In this document: piece by piece, positions 61,201 through 64,000 of the stretch
How the letters are laid out: each line of letters starts with the position of its first letter
Numbering within the stretch: the stretch's first letter is position 1
From: Lucinisca nassula
Lineage: Eukaryota > Mollusca > Bivalvia > Lucinida > Lucinidae
Assembly: GCA_963580285.1 (NCBI GenBank)
Contig: OY757026.1
Location: 89,192,651-89,256,650 of the forward strand
DNA length: 64,000 nt
Direction: 5' to 3'
Notes under the pieces: generated by a model
Told to the model about the DNA's origin: nothing
Databases searched by the model: none
Seen by the model: only the letters and a program-made list of their open reading frames with translations
Position numbers and translations under genes: made by a program

Positions 61201-63706
61201 CAGAAGCAATGTACTCTATATCTGATCTTGGTCTACGCTGTATGTCTAATAACGGTTCCACCTATAAAGTCTGGGCTACTCATTTTTGCACTTAAACATT
61301 TCAGGGTTCTAAAATTAAGTTCTTAGCAGGAGTGCGAAAAGTCTATTTTTACTCAACTTGGCCAGTTTTATAAAAAAAATGTTCCGAAAGACATCACGTG
61401 ACATCGTGGCCTGGATTAAGATATTGTTTTTCTTTCATTACGCGAACAACCTTGCATTCTTATACTATTTCATTTAACCCTCAAATGCCACTATTTAAGC
61501 AAACATTGAAGTTCCTGTGCAACCTGCTGATCAGACGCCACATTTCACGGCGTCTGATCTGAGTATCATCTAGCACATGATTCCTGTCAAGACGCTATAG
61601 ATAGCTTCTGTTGCATCGATAAAAATAGTGCAAAGTTTCAAGTTCTATTAATAAAACATAATATTGGTTTTCCCAAATCAGTGATGGTCACGTGGACAAC
61701 TGCATTAATTCCGTTTGGCCATTTAGTAAATTAGGGTAGATCGTAAACGGATTGACCCAAAAGTGGAATGAGATTAATTTATTGTATGATTGTAAGATCA
61801 GAATTGTTAGTAACAACATCCTACACACTAAAATACTGTAATTAAGTCATAAATACGGTTTTAACGTTATAATATAAAAAAAAAGATGAGTGTGTTCCGG
61901 TAATTACCAATGTGTTCCGTGTTTTTGGTGTGTTCTGGTATTTCTACGAACCCCAGTCAGAGCTCTCGGAAACGCAGAATTCTGCGTATTTTACGCCAAC
62001 TTTTGCCGTTGTACAACCGGCGATTCTTGTGTACGCATGTTTTTATTGCGACAGGCGTCCAAAATTACAGGACCGTAGCAAAGGAGTTATGTACAGAAGC
62101 GGTAAATTCAGAAGCTAATTTAGGCCGCTTATGCAATACCAATAAAAGATCAAATGCAGCGCCGCTTTTTATGTTGAAAGCGCACGTGCCACAAACCAGT
62201 AGGCGTGACCTATATTGACAGGTATTTTTGCACCTGTCAGTGGGAGAGACGATATTGGAAAGTGGTCGGTTTGCGGCACGTGTTAAAAATGATTGTACCT
62301 GTTTAATCTCGCTGCGCTAATCCCCGTGTTATTACGGATTACAATTAAATAGTTTACTAATTGATGTAAGCTCATATCACCAACCGATTAGCATGAGTCG
62401 GTAAAATATCATGTTTAGTTAAACCAGGGTTACGGCGAAGACGATATAATTGACAAATTATCAATGTCATGTATTTTTGGGACTACACGGTCGTACTTTT
62501 TATCGCTCGGTCAAAGTGTGTTTCGACGTTTACTGGTGACAAAAATGTATGTAATTCTTCAAAATACAATCACTTTTATTAACAATTACAGGAAGTCAGA
62601 CGTGGTTAAGATGCTTCCCCTACGTATTTGTTTTCACCAATTAAAAATAATTGAGCTACTGTCACGTACAGATACGTCCGAATTTGAAAGCACAAATATA
62701 GCTAAATAGAATGCTGCTTTTCTGATCTGGGTATACATTATATCTGGTGTTATCCTAATACTACCTTATTTTTTAGTTTTACGTCCCACCAACAGCTAAG
62801 GTCATACGGAGATGGGACCTCGGTTTAAAGACTCATCCGAAAGTCTGGAGAAGCCCGGGATCGATCCTGCGATCCCTGGTTTACAAGGCGAGTAGCGTAA
62901 CCACTGCACCACGGAGGCTTCTTGGGGGGTGGGGGGGGATAGACACATCAGTGAAATATTTCTAACTAGTACCCACAATCTACATGATTGGAACGAAGTT
63001 ATTAAATGCATTTATCAGAAAAAAAGAGTTTGGGAGCCATGAAAGTATACAGTTTTTCATATGGACGTGTAGCCTGATAATAAGAAGTTTTTGTCTATGT
63101 TCTATGCGCGATCAAGATCAGAACTCCAACTTTTTTATGTGGGAATCCAACTTTTTATCTGTGAATCCAACTTTTTACAAGGAAGGATTCCTGGAATCCT
63201 GTTTATCAAAATCCTAGTGAGAGCTCTGCCAGTTGATAGGGTTCTACATTGTATAGGCTTGCAAATGCGATGGTAGCTCCCCCCCCCCCCCTCCCATTCA
63301 GAGAGAAACAGTGAATAGACTGTGCATTATATATGTAAAATATAATTTTTGGGTGCCAAATTGGTTTGGGGCCGAGTTTGTAGGGGCCGAGTCTGTTAGG
63401 TGTCGAGATGTCCCGTCACCTGTGTCACCAGTAAAAATTCTGATTCGATTCCGTGTCACCAGTAACAATTCCGATATCACAGTGTATAATGTCATTTGAC
63501 GTGTCACCAGCAACAATTCTGATTCTGATTCAAGATTCCACAATGACTTAAACAATGTTGACGGGGACGTAAATAATCAACACAAACCAAACATAGCCAC
63601 GAAAACACATGACAATAGCAATGCGACAGATCTTTAAGCTCATAAAATGGCAATATTGCATACGTTTGTATTCAGCCATCAAACGTTTTAAAGCAGAACC
63701 CGCCAT
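25155..63706 (-). CDS. UBE2G2: UBE2G2: ubiquitin-conjugating enzyme E2 G2 (whole gene, five coding exons)
   Basis: Joined exons: 63706-63664, 50695-50614, 36722-36604, 31791-31651, 25267-25155. Exon lengths 43, 82, 119, 141 and 113 sum to 498 nt: 165 codons plus stop. Human UBE2G2 is also 165 residues. The E2 fold is complete: N-terminal helix ([14 protein letters not shown]), the HPN motif at residues 79-81, catalytic Cys89 in GRVCISIL, and the acidic active-site insertion [10 protein letters not shown] typical of the G/R/CDC34 class. The family transfers ubiquitin, mainly as Lys48 chains, in ER-associated degradation with membrane RING ligases such as gp78 and HRD1. No stop, frameshift or missing catalytic residue was found, so it is presumably functional despite introns of 12,968, 13,891, 4,812 and 6,383 bp. 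Confidence 0.97.
25497..25648. mobile_element. MITE with TTTATCATAT ends
   Basis: Left end TTTATCATATAACATTT and right end GATGCCATATGATAAA are complementary with mismatches. A related copy in the opposite orientation is at 35006-35215. Confidence 0.6.
25834..26049. mobile_element. MITE with 17-bp terminal inverted repeats
   Basis: Left CCTCATTCTAATGCACT (25834-25850) matches the complement of AGTGCATTAGAATGGGG (26033-26049) except at one base. A TTAA precedes and ATAA follows, so the target may have been TTAA. A central palindrome, CGACAGTATAT with its complement, lies at 25890-25917. Confidence 0.8.
26406..26539. mobile_element. Left half of a TTAA MITE (right half at 31539-31617)
   Basis: Starts AAACCCTTATCTTGCTG and continues like the 205-bp MITE at 50905-51109, but breaks at GCAATAA. 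The missing right half, TTACATCGAGTAATTTGATTGG to CAAGATAAGGGTTAA, is found 5 kb away at 31539-31617. Confidence 0.8.
26938..27016 (+). repeat. 13-bp tandem repeat (TATCATGTACTGA)n
   Basis: About six units with single-base variants. Confidence 0.9.
27049..27662 (+). repeat. Tandem array of four hairpin-containing units (about 150-165 bp)
   Basis: Each unit has AAAATGGGAAGGGGCTTC, a hairpin TGGGTATTCATTCAAAT..ATTTGAATGAGTACCCA, and GGCAAACAGTGCAGACCC..GACTGCTCCTTCTGATC. The last motif is half of the palindrome found in several MITEs, so this looks like tandem amplification of a MITE. Confidence 0.85.
27690..27780. repeat. Fold-back element split by HINE H2
   Basis: TAGGTACTCGCTAGAACCGC and a second arm ending GAGGCAGTTC belong to the GAGTACCCACA fold-back family. 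Its missing end, ATGAGTACCCACAACA, resumes at 28791 after H2. Confidence 0.75.
27781..28790 (+). mobile_element. Helentron-like element H2 with tandem core
   Basis: Begins AACTAGAGAA, then a small hairpin (GACC-agtg-GGTC) and subterminal TATACCCCCGG. The core has about three units of roughly 145-165 bp with GTGACCTTGACCTCAAGGTCA-type motifs. A GGAC-type microsatellite (28660-28712) precedes the end, which is a double hairpin (CATAC-ttc-GTATG twice) enclosed by TATACCCCC and GGGGGTATA. The host fold-back element is split without visible target duplication. Confidence 0.85.
29221..29381. repeat. Long near-perfect palindrome
   Basis: GATATATCCA at the left and TGGATATATC at the right enclose arms of about 70 bp (TACTGATTGACATCTGTACA and its complement), with a GC-rich 20-bp loop (29290-29310). 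Confidence 0.85.
29500..30250 (+). repeat. Tandem array, about 155-bp units, each with AAGGTCA
   Basis: ATTTTGGTGACCTTGAC recurs near 29516, 29664, 29820, 29975 and 30143, each followed by TTTTCAAGGTCA and CAGTCAATTxTGGGCCAA. A degenerate continuation reaches about 30790. No terminal hairpins were found, so it is not assigned to the HINE group. Confidence 0.8.
30181..30214 (+). repeat. Poly-C / poly-A run
   Basis: About 13 C followed by about 22 A. The run length may be affected by sequencing or assembly. Confidence 0.9.
31539..31617. mobile_element. Right half of the TTAA MITE split by the 5-kb insertion
   Basis: GAGTAATTTGATTGGCTG through ATTCAGCAAGATAAGGGTTAA matches the right half of the MITE at 50905-51109. 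Its left half is at 26406. Confidence 0.8.
31651..31791 (-). CDS. UBE2G2: UBE2G2 coding exon 4 (catalytic)
   Basis: 141 nt. Acceptor TTTTCAG (31798-31792) and donor GTAAGA (31650-31645). It encodes [20 protein letters not shown] and continues through [10 protein letters not shown] and [16 protein letters not shown]. Cys89 is the ubiquitin thioester site. The acidic insertion after it distinguishes G-type E2s. Confidence 0.97.
32186..32480 (+). mobile_element. SINE-A, full length with perfect 13-bp target duplication
   Basis: TCTATTTTGTTGG occurs at 32173-32185 and again at 32481-32493, immediately after the tail CTCAAATCAATCAAAA. The head reads CCCATCGAGGCTTGAAG. It lies in UBE2G2 intron 3, antisense to the gene. 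Confidence 0.92.
32882..33018. repeat. 137-bp near-perfect palindrome
   Basis: ATATGGGGTTCTG..CAACCCGAGG on the left arm pairs with the right arm over about 61 bp with only a few mismatches. The 12-base loop is GAGGCTACGCCG. Mirror-image open frames on the two strands are a by-product of the palindrome. Confidence 0.92.
33308..33372. repeat. Hairpin AAAGGAAAGAATTT
   Basis: GGTCTACT..AAAGGAAAGAATTT pairs with AAATTCTTTCCTTT..AGTAGACC around a 13-base loop. Confidence 0.8.
34013..34235. mobile_element. TTAA-type MITE (family M5), reverse orientation
   Basis: AGTACCAGAAACCCCGCC at the left, a central palindrome (GCCCAGATCAGATGCC and GGCGTCTGATCAGGGC), and a right end CCATTTGGTACCAAAAGGGTTAA. 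Related to 19690-19955. Confidence 0.75.
34400..34634. mobile_element. TTAA-type MITE (family M5 variant)
   Basis: GGGGTGTCAGATCTAATTTT, a central palindrome GATGCCGCATTCTGCGGCATC and a right end TACAATGGGTTAA. The same variant, split by a SINE, is at 50098-50588. Confidence 0.75.
34735..34907. mobile_element. piggyBac-like MITE, shortened
   Basis: TTAA (34731-34734), then CCCTTATCTTGCTG; right end CAGCAAGAGAAGGG followed by TTTA, so the second target copy has mutated. The centre has lost part of the palindrome compared with the 205-bp copies. Confidence 0.8.
35006..35215. mobile_element. MITE with TTTATCATATGACGTC ends
   Basis: The left end is complementary to GATGTCATATGATAAA at 35200-35215. 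It lies inside SINE-B. Its middle contains AATCCACTAGTGGATT, a short perfect palindrome. Confidence 0.75.
35220..35362. repeat. 143-bp long palindrome
   Basis: ATCTTACAT and ATGTAAGAT bound arms of about 60 bp (TGCTCATGTATTATTGAATT, CTCGTTGGGG, AAGGGATAAAATGC and complements) around a short loop, CTGCAAAGCC. Confidence 0.9.
35873..36103. mobile_element. Palindromic MITE-C, second copy
   Basis: The central hairpin AATGTGAGTAGCTTTTGC matches the 20580 copy. The ends CTGCTGTTCTAAACTAA and TTGAACAACTGAACCC are decayed. Confidence 0.8.
36240..36540. mobile_element. SINE-B fragment followed by a decayed TTAA MITE
   Basis: CCAGAAACTGACAACTGTGC (36270) is SINE-B body. From 36355, ATTATCCTGCTGAACATGAC to ATTCAGCAGGACAAGGGTTAA (36541) is a piggyBac-like MITE with a degraded left end. 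Confidence 0.7.
36604..36722 (-). CDS. UBE2G2: UBE2G2 coding exon 3
   Basis: 119 nt. Acceptor ATTGCAG (36729-36723) and donor GTAAGT (36603-36598). The first base completes Met42, and the last base starts Ile82. It encodes [20 protein letters not shown] and then [19 protein letters not shown], including the conserved PPDYP and HPN motifs of the E2 fold. Confidence 0.97.
36973..37087. repeat. Fold-back element with TTTTTCTTATTTCTGC ends
   Basis: Ends are exactly complementary (GCAGAAATAAGAAAAA). The core carries GTACTTGTTAGAACCACCTC and a decayed partner, the same fold-back family as 21877-21948. Confidence 0.8.
37224..37525 (-). mobile_element. SINE-A copy
   Basis: Tail TTTGATTTTGTTTGATTTGAG at the left, then CGTCCCCGTCAACACTATTT, running to the head GGAAGCATTATGCAGCCC and CAAGCCCTGATGGGCGGG. 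Confidence 0.85.
37526..38386. other. Intron 2 segment without recognised gene
   Basis: Contains a palindromic MITE remnant (37630-37810: GAGATGCTGCAGAATGCGGCATCTC core) related to 24720-24910. The remainder, including GCAAATTTTGGTGGG-type tracts near 37880, shows nothing I recognise. Confidence 0.5.
38820..40620 (+). repeat. Array of about fourteen 130-145-bp units
   Basis: Consensus pieces: ACAAAGTTTTTCTAAAAATAG, CCACAGTGACCTTGACCTTGA, ATATTGTCATAAGGAACATT, TGTGTGAAGTTATATTGAAA, GAAGAAATGTAGGCGCTAGA. Longer units carry an extra GGTCATGACCTTGA insert of about 14 bp. Unit starts near 39101, 39231, 39361, 39493 and 39624 show the 130-bp period. Confidence 0.95.
40621..42590 (+). repeat. Six 331-bp satellite-like units
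   Basis: Units start CACAAATTACCAAAATGACA at 40621, 40952, 41283, 41614, 41945 and 42276: an invariant 331-bp spacing. Differences are few. Two subtypes can be told apart (ATACGCGTCAGCTAATT with CTTTAAGC, versus ATATGCGTCAACTAATT with CTTTTAGC) in the order A B A B B A. Confidence 0.97.
42711..43603. other. Fold-back element and ACCATTTATGGCCATTTTTC repeats
   Basis: 42958-43275 has the two arms of the GAGTACCCACA fold-back family, separated by a filler. 43110-43570 contains about six diverged units of ACCATTTATGGCCATTTTTC with TATATA tracts. No gene is seen. Confidence 0.65.
43604..43651. mobile_element. MITE-C, left part (right part 49869-50049)
   Basis: GGGTCCAGTTGTTCAAGC and TAGCTTAACAAGCTCGTTAG match the inverted form of the MITE-C copy at 20580-20822. 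The element is split by H4 and resumes at 49869 with GTTAACTGTTCGAG, then the GTTTTTGCTGAAAAAAATG hairpin and AACAACAGGCCC. Confidence 0.85.
43652..49868 (+). mobile_element. Helentron-like element H4 with about 190-bp tandem units, itself split by H5
   Basis: Begins AACTAGAATT, then a perfect hairpin GTCAGA-gga-TCTGAC and subterminal TATAGCCCCGCTTT. The array runs 43730-46079 and 49034-49740 with a period of about 190 bp (CTACTCCCTATACATTTTAA at 44128, 44319, 44509). An (ACAG)n microsatellite lies at 49750-49790. The 3' hairpin is at 49837-49868, with the right arm AAAGCGGGGCTATA exactly complementary to the 5' motif. Confidence 0.9.
46080..49033 (+). mobile_element. Helentron-like element H5 nested inside H4
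   Basis: Interrupts an H4 repeat unit: normal units read AAGTTAAAAAAGGTGAAAT, here split after AAGTTAAA and resumed at AAAAAGGTGAAAT. The 5' end holds a perfect 20-bp palindrome (GGACCAAGCT and complement) and then GCTCACCTGAGC. The core has about fifteen units of roughly 163 bp (TTCGAACTCATCCGAGGTTT, CCAGCCACCTTACATATAAG, GGGCTACGGTGATGACAAGG). A (GGAC/GACG)n tract is at 48950-48982. The 3' hairpin GCTCCCCTGGAGCC..GGCCCAGGTGAGC (49003-49032) has an arm complementary to the 5' GCTCACCT. Confidence 0.9.
49869..50049. mobile_element. MITE-C, right part
   Basis: Continuation of the MITE split by H4. The hairpin around GCATCTGCAAAAGCTGCTC and the end AACAACAGGCCC match the 20580 copy. Confidence 0.8.
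50098..50588. mobile_element. M5 MITE split by a SINE
   Basis: GGGGTGTCAGACCTATTTTT and GCAGGCCCTGATCAGATGCC form the left part. After the SINE (50265-50527) the right part resumes with ATCTGGGCCTGCACTGTTTG and TTTTGGGGTTTCC. The uninterrupted relative is at 34400-34634. Confidence 0.8.
50265..50527 (-). mobile_element. SINE-C, tRNA-derived
   Basis: On the minus strand the head has A box TAGCTCATAGG and B box GGGTTCGATCCC (50486-50475), with CTCATAGGTAGAGCATCAGC between them. The body ends in ATAAAGCTTCTTTATCTTTT. Not a functional tRNA gene, since it lacks a proper acceptor stem and sits inside a MITE. Confidence 0.8.
50614..50695 (-). CDS. UBE2G2: UBE2G2 coding exon 2
   Basis: 82 nt. Acceptor AATTTCAG (to 50696) and donor GTGAGT (50613-50608). 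It encodes [20 protein letters not shown] and EWEALI. The first two bases complete Gln15, and the last two open Met42. It matches UBE2G2 residues 16-41 with conservative changes. Confidence 0.97.
50905..51109. mobile_element. piggyBac-like MITE, 205 bp, intact TTAA duplication
   Basis: TTAA at 50901-50904 and 51110-51113. Ends CCCTTATCTTGCTG and CAGCAAGAGAAGGG. The central palindrome is ATCAGATGGCTTCTGAAGAA followed by GCCATCTGAT. Same length as the copy at 16539-16743. Confidence 0.9.
51690..52905 (+). repeat. Tandem array of about 165-bp units; probable truncated HINE
   Basis: GGTTTCAGAGAAGAAGATTT recurs at intervals of about 165 bp (near 51824, 51985, 52148, 52315, 52481, 52650) with CCCAGGGGCATGATTGGCAG between. 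The end near 52890 (GATCACAAAAGCTCACCTCG) resembles a Helentron-like 3' end, but the microsatellite and hairpin are degraded. Open frames in this stretch are translations of the repeat. Confidence 0.75.
52906..54160 (+). pseudogene. LINE-2 reverse transcriptase C-terminus, 5'-truncated
   Basis: Encodes [20 protein letters not shown], then after disruptions [30 protein letters not shown] and IESVQRRAA, the usual end of a Jockey/CR1-like LINE RT. Frame changes occur near 52998 and 53340. A SINE-A is inserted at 53754, and the 3' region continues (CCTTTGGCACTTTGTATACC) until H6 at 54165. This is a different family from LINE-1. Confidence 0.85.
53754..54047 (+). mobile_element. SINE-A, full length with 11-bp target duplication
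   Basis: CAAACTCATCT at 53743-53753 and 54048-54058 bounds the element. It runs from TGCCCATCGGGGCTTGAAG to the (CAAA)n tail, and so fixes the family's ends and direction. Confidence 0.93.
54165..55765 (+). mobile_element. Helentron-like element H6
   Basis: Begins AACTAGAAATGTG, then a hairpin GTGTC-cagac-GACAC and subterminal GATGCCCC. About nine units of 140-165 bp follow, each with TGTGACCTTGACCTTGAGGT and GGGTGGGGGTAT. An (ACGT)n/(CA)n tract lies at 55650-55680. It ends ATGCCCC..GGCATCATGCC..GGGGGCATA. It separates the LINE-2 3' end from a LINE-1 fragment. Confidence 0.85.
55790..56735 (+). pseudogene. LINE-1 3' end, copy split by a 711-bp element
   Basis: CTAAAGGGTGCTGACAGCAT and CCCCCAGCTAGGCACTGTAG match the LINE-1 C-terminal region. 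GGAATGCCCTTCCCGAT (WNALPD-type) follows. It is interrupted at 55968 and resumes at 56679 to the stop region near 56735. Confidence 0.8.
55968..56678. mobile_element. Long-TIR element with 8-bp target duplication
   Basis: CTGAGGAT (55960-55967) and CTGAGAAT (56679-56686) flank it, and the intact LINE-1 copy at 59405 shows the empty site. Terminal inverted repeats of about 90 bp contain AGTTTTTGGAGACAATTCA and AAGACAATTCACCGACACTT. An 8-bp duplication is typical of hAT, but the ends do not show clear hAT termini. An M5 MITE fragment lies inside at 56240-56352. Confidence 0.75.
56981..58274 (+). mobile_element. Helentron-like element H7
   Basis: The 5' end holds the hairpin GCCATC-ggaaga-GATGGC and subterminal ATCTCCCGACC. 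The core has about eight units of roughly 130 bp (GGTATTGGAGTTATGGCCAT, GGGGAGATAACTCAAAAA, CAACTGTGCCAGGTACCATC). A (GGAC)n tract is at 58210-58230. The 3' hairpin CCCCCGAA-ccta-TTCGG(TC)GGGGG is followed by ATA, and GGTCGGGGGAT complements the 5' motif with one mismatch. The LINE-1 host shows no obvious target duplication beyond AT-rich overlap. Confidence 0.87.
58305..58532 (+). mobile_element. SINE-D, tRNA-derived, with 15-bp target duplication
   Basis: A box TGGCCTAGTGG (58316-58326) and B box GGTTTGAGCC (58370-58379). The end is AAAACCAAAACAATAACAAT. Flanks ACACCTTACAGGGAA (58290-58304) and ACACCTTAGAGGGAA (58533-58547) differ at one base. The uninterrupted LINE-1 sequence near 12530 confirms the empty site. 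Confidence 0.92.
59036..59316 (+). mobile_element. SINE-E copy 1
   Basis: A tRNA-like 3' half with B box GGTTCAATCCC near 59071, followed by CGGTGTCCAAACACGCACC, ATGAATGTCATAAAGTGCACC and GGGACGTTAACTGGAGG. It ends in AGTAGAAAGAAAG and interrupts LINE-1. Confidence 0.8.
59461..59765. other. Spacer with GCCCCTA-rich tract
   Basis: LINE-1 3' UTR (GGTCCTGGTGTATGAATGTC) is followed by repeats of CAGCCCCTA / GCCCCTAACAAA. A related inverted tract is at 63365-63420. No gene is seen. Confidence 0.5.
59766..59996 (+). mobile_element. SINE-E copy 2 (head missing)
   Basis: AATGTCCGAACACGCTAC through GTAGGCTTTCATCCTGCAAA and AAGAAAGAAAAAC. The B-box part is absent. Confidence 0.8.
60103..60159 (+). 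repeat. Poly-T / poly-G runs
   Basis: Two blocks, each a T-run followed by 15-24 G. The second repeats the first with a short spacer (CCTAATTGAA). Exact lengths are unreliable. Confidence 0.85.
60797..60930 (+). mobile_element. SINE-A with internal deletion
   Basis: The head CCCATCGGGGCTTGAATAAA is joined directly to the tail half (GGAAGCAACGTCTCC to CAAATCAAACAAAC), about 160 bp shorter than full length. Confidence 0.85.
61953..62764. other. Intron 1 segment without recognised gene
   Basis: Short open frames on the plus strand (for example 61910-62218 and 62464-62709) show no motif I recognise, and codons overlap in several frames. This unique-looking sequence may be original intron. Confidence 0.45.
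62765..62925 (-). mobile_element. SINE-D-like copy, tRNA-derived
   Basis: On the minus strand: AGCCTCCGTGGTGCAGTGG (A box) and AGGATCGATCCC (B box), ending GGTGGGACGTAAAACTAAAA. Head and tail correspond to the SINE at 58305-58532, but the middle differs. Confidence 0.8.
63360..63530 (+). repeat. GTCACCAGTAACAATTCTGATTC short repeats
   Basis: GTGTCACCAGTA(A)CAATTC occurs about four times, with GGGGCCGAGT twice just before. GTCATTTGACGTGTCACC also appears in the LINE-1 3' UTR (59490 and, inverted, 11285), so this may be a LINE-1 tail remnant. Confidence 0.6.
63664..63706 (-). CDS. UBE2G2: UBE2G2 coding exon 1 (start codon)
   Basis: ATG at 63706-63704 with A at -3 and G at +4. It encodes [14 protein letters not shown] plus one base of Gln15. 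The donor is C|GTATGC (63663-63658), a GT donor of moderate strength. The 5' UTR lies to the right; its start is not placed. Confidence 0.95.
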
Positions 63707-63799
63707 AGTGAGATAATTCTCCTGGACAGCTAAAAAATATGTCAAATTAATCTTCCATTTTTGAGGACGTAAACAAAGAACTCTTTCAAAAGAAGGTAG

Positions 63800-64000
63800 A
63801 TATCTGATGCTAAAGGTCCCGGGTTCGATCCCCGGCAGCGGCGATAAAATTTCGGTGTCCGAACACGCTCCAGTGGCATCATTGCAGGGATGAATGTCAT
63901 AAAAGTGCACCGTCCTTCGGATCGGGACGTTAACTGGAGGCCCCCTGTGCAGGGAGATCCATCCCCTGTGCAGGTTAAAGATCCCTACCGTAATTACATG
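63800..64000 (+). mobile_element. SINE-E copy 3, cut by the window end
   Basis: B box GGGTTCGATCCC near 63820, then CGGTGTCCGAACACGCTCC and GGATCGGGACGTTAACTGG. CCCCTGTGCAGG is duplicated near 63944 and 63965. It lies within about 100-300 bp upstream of the UBE2G2 start, where the promoter would be expected. Confidence 0.85.

Larger units (their letters stand above)
60022..61952. mobile_element. 1.93-kb element with about 65-bp terminal inverted repeats
   Basis: The left end GGTTCCTGGAAATACCGGAA..ACACTGGTAATTACCGGAAC is the near-exact complement of the right end at 61884-61952. Each end has three GGAACACA(C) motifs. No transposase is recognised inside. The interior contains G-runs, a shortened SINE-A (60797-60930) and MITE fragments. 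Target duplication is not obvious. Superfamily unknown. Confidence 0.8.

Noticed and set aside
61890..62218. Overlapping short open frames in intron 1
   Set aside because: Three frames are open at once, the start lies in a terminal inverted repeat, and no family motif is visible.

Overview
The window looks like genomic DNA of a bivalve mollusc. The evidence is short exons in a very large gene, wall-to-wall transposable-element remnants, tRNA-headed SINEs, palindromic MITEs, and many tandem-repeat elements that end in an ACGG-type microsatellite plus a hairpin. That last architecture is described for bivalve pearl/HINE (Helentron-like) elements. Nothing looks bacterial or organellar. The species cannot be named from what is visible.

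Only one ordinary host gene is recognisable: a complete UBE2G2-type ubiquitin-conjugating enzyme on the minus strand. Its five coding exons lie at 63706-63664, 50695-50614, 36722-36604, 31791-31651 and 25267-25155. All splice junctions are GT/AG, the phases join exactly, and the product is 165 residues, the same length as vertebrate UBE2G2, with the catalytic Cys at position 89. About 500 coding bases are spread over 38.5 kb, and the four introns are filled with repeats.

Layout. 1 to about 10,080: a Ty3/gypsy-type LTR retrotransposon with intact gag and pol, a textbook -1 frameshift signal between them, an accessory zinc-finger/acidic ORF behind a splice acceptor, a 2.5-kb non-coding 3' region and a predicted 3' LTR; the 5' LTR would lie left of the window. 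10.1-25.1 kb: flanking DNA downstream of UBE2G2, with a decayed minus-strand LINE, SINEs, MITEs and minisatellites. 25.1-63.7 kb: UBE2G2 with its introns. Intron 4 holds a possible 5-kb terminal-repeat insertion that itself contains a HINE. Intron 3 holds palindromes and MITEs. Intron 2 holds a 4.3-kb HINE with two successive arrays, then a three-level nest (MITE containing HINE containing HINE). Intron 1 holds two LINE families, two HINEs, several SINEs and two long-TIR elements. 63.7-64 kb: the upstream region of UBE2G2, occupied by a SINE.

The most interesting pattern is the shared design of seven Helentron-like elements. Their sequences differ, but in each a 5' hairpin is followed by a GC-rich subterminal motif that is complementary to the 3' terminal hairpin, with a different tandem repeat as cargo in between. 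Several unrelated arrays also repeat the nuclear-receptor-like half-site TGACCTTGA. Calls rest on reading the sequence and on remembered family features; no database search was run.
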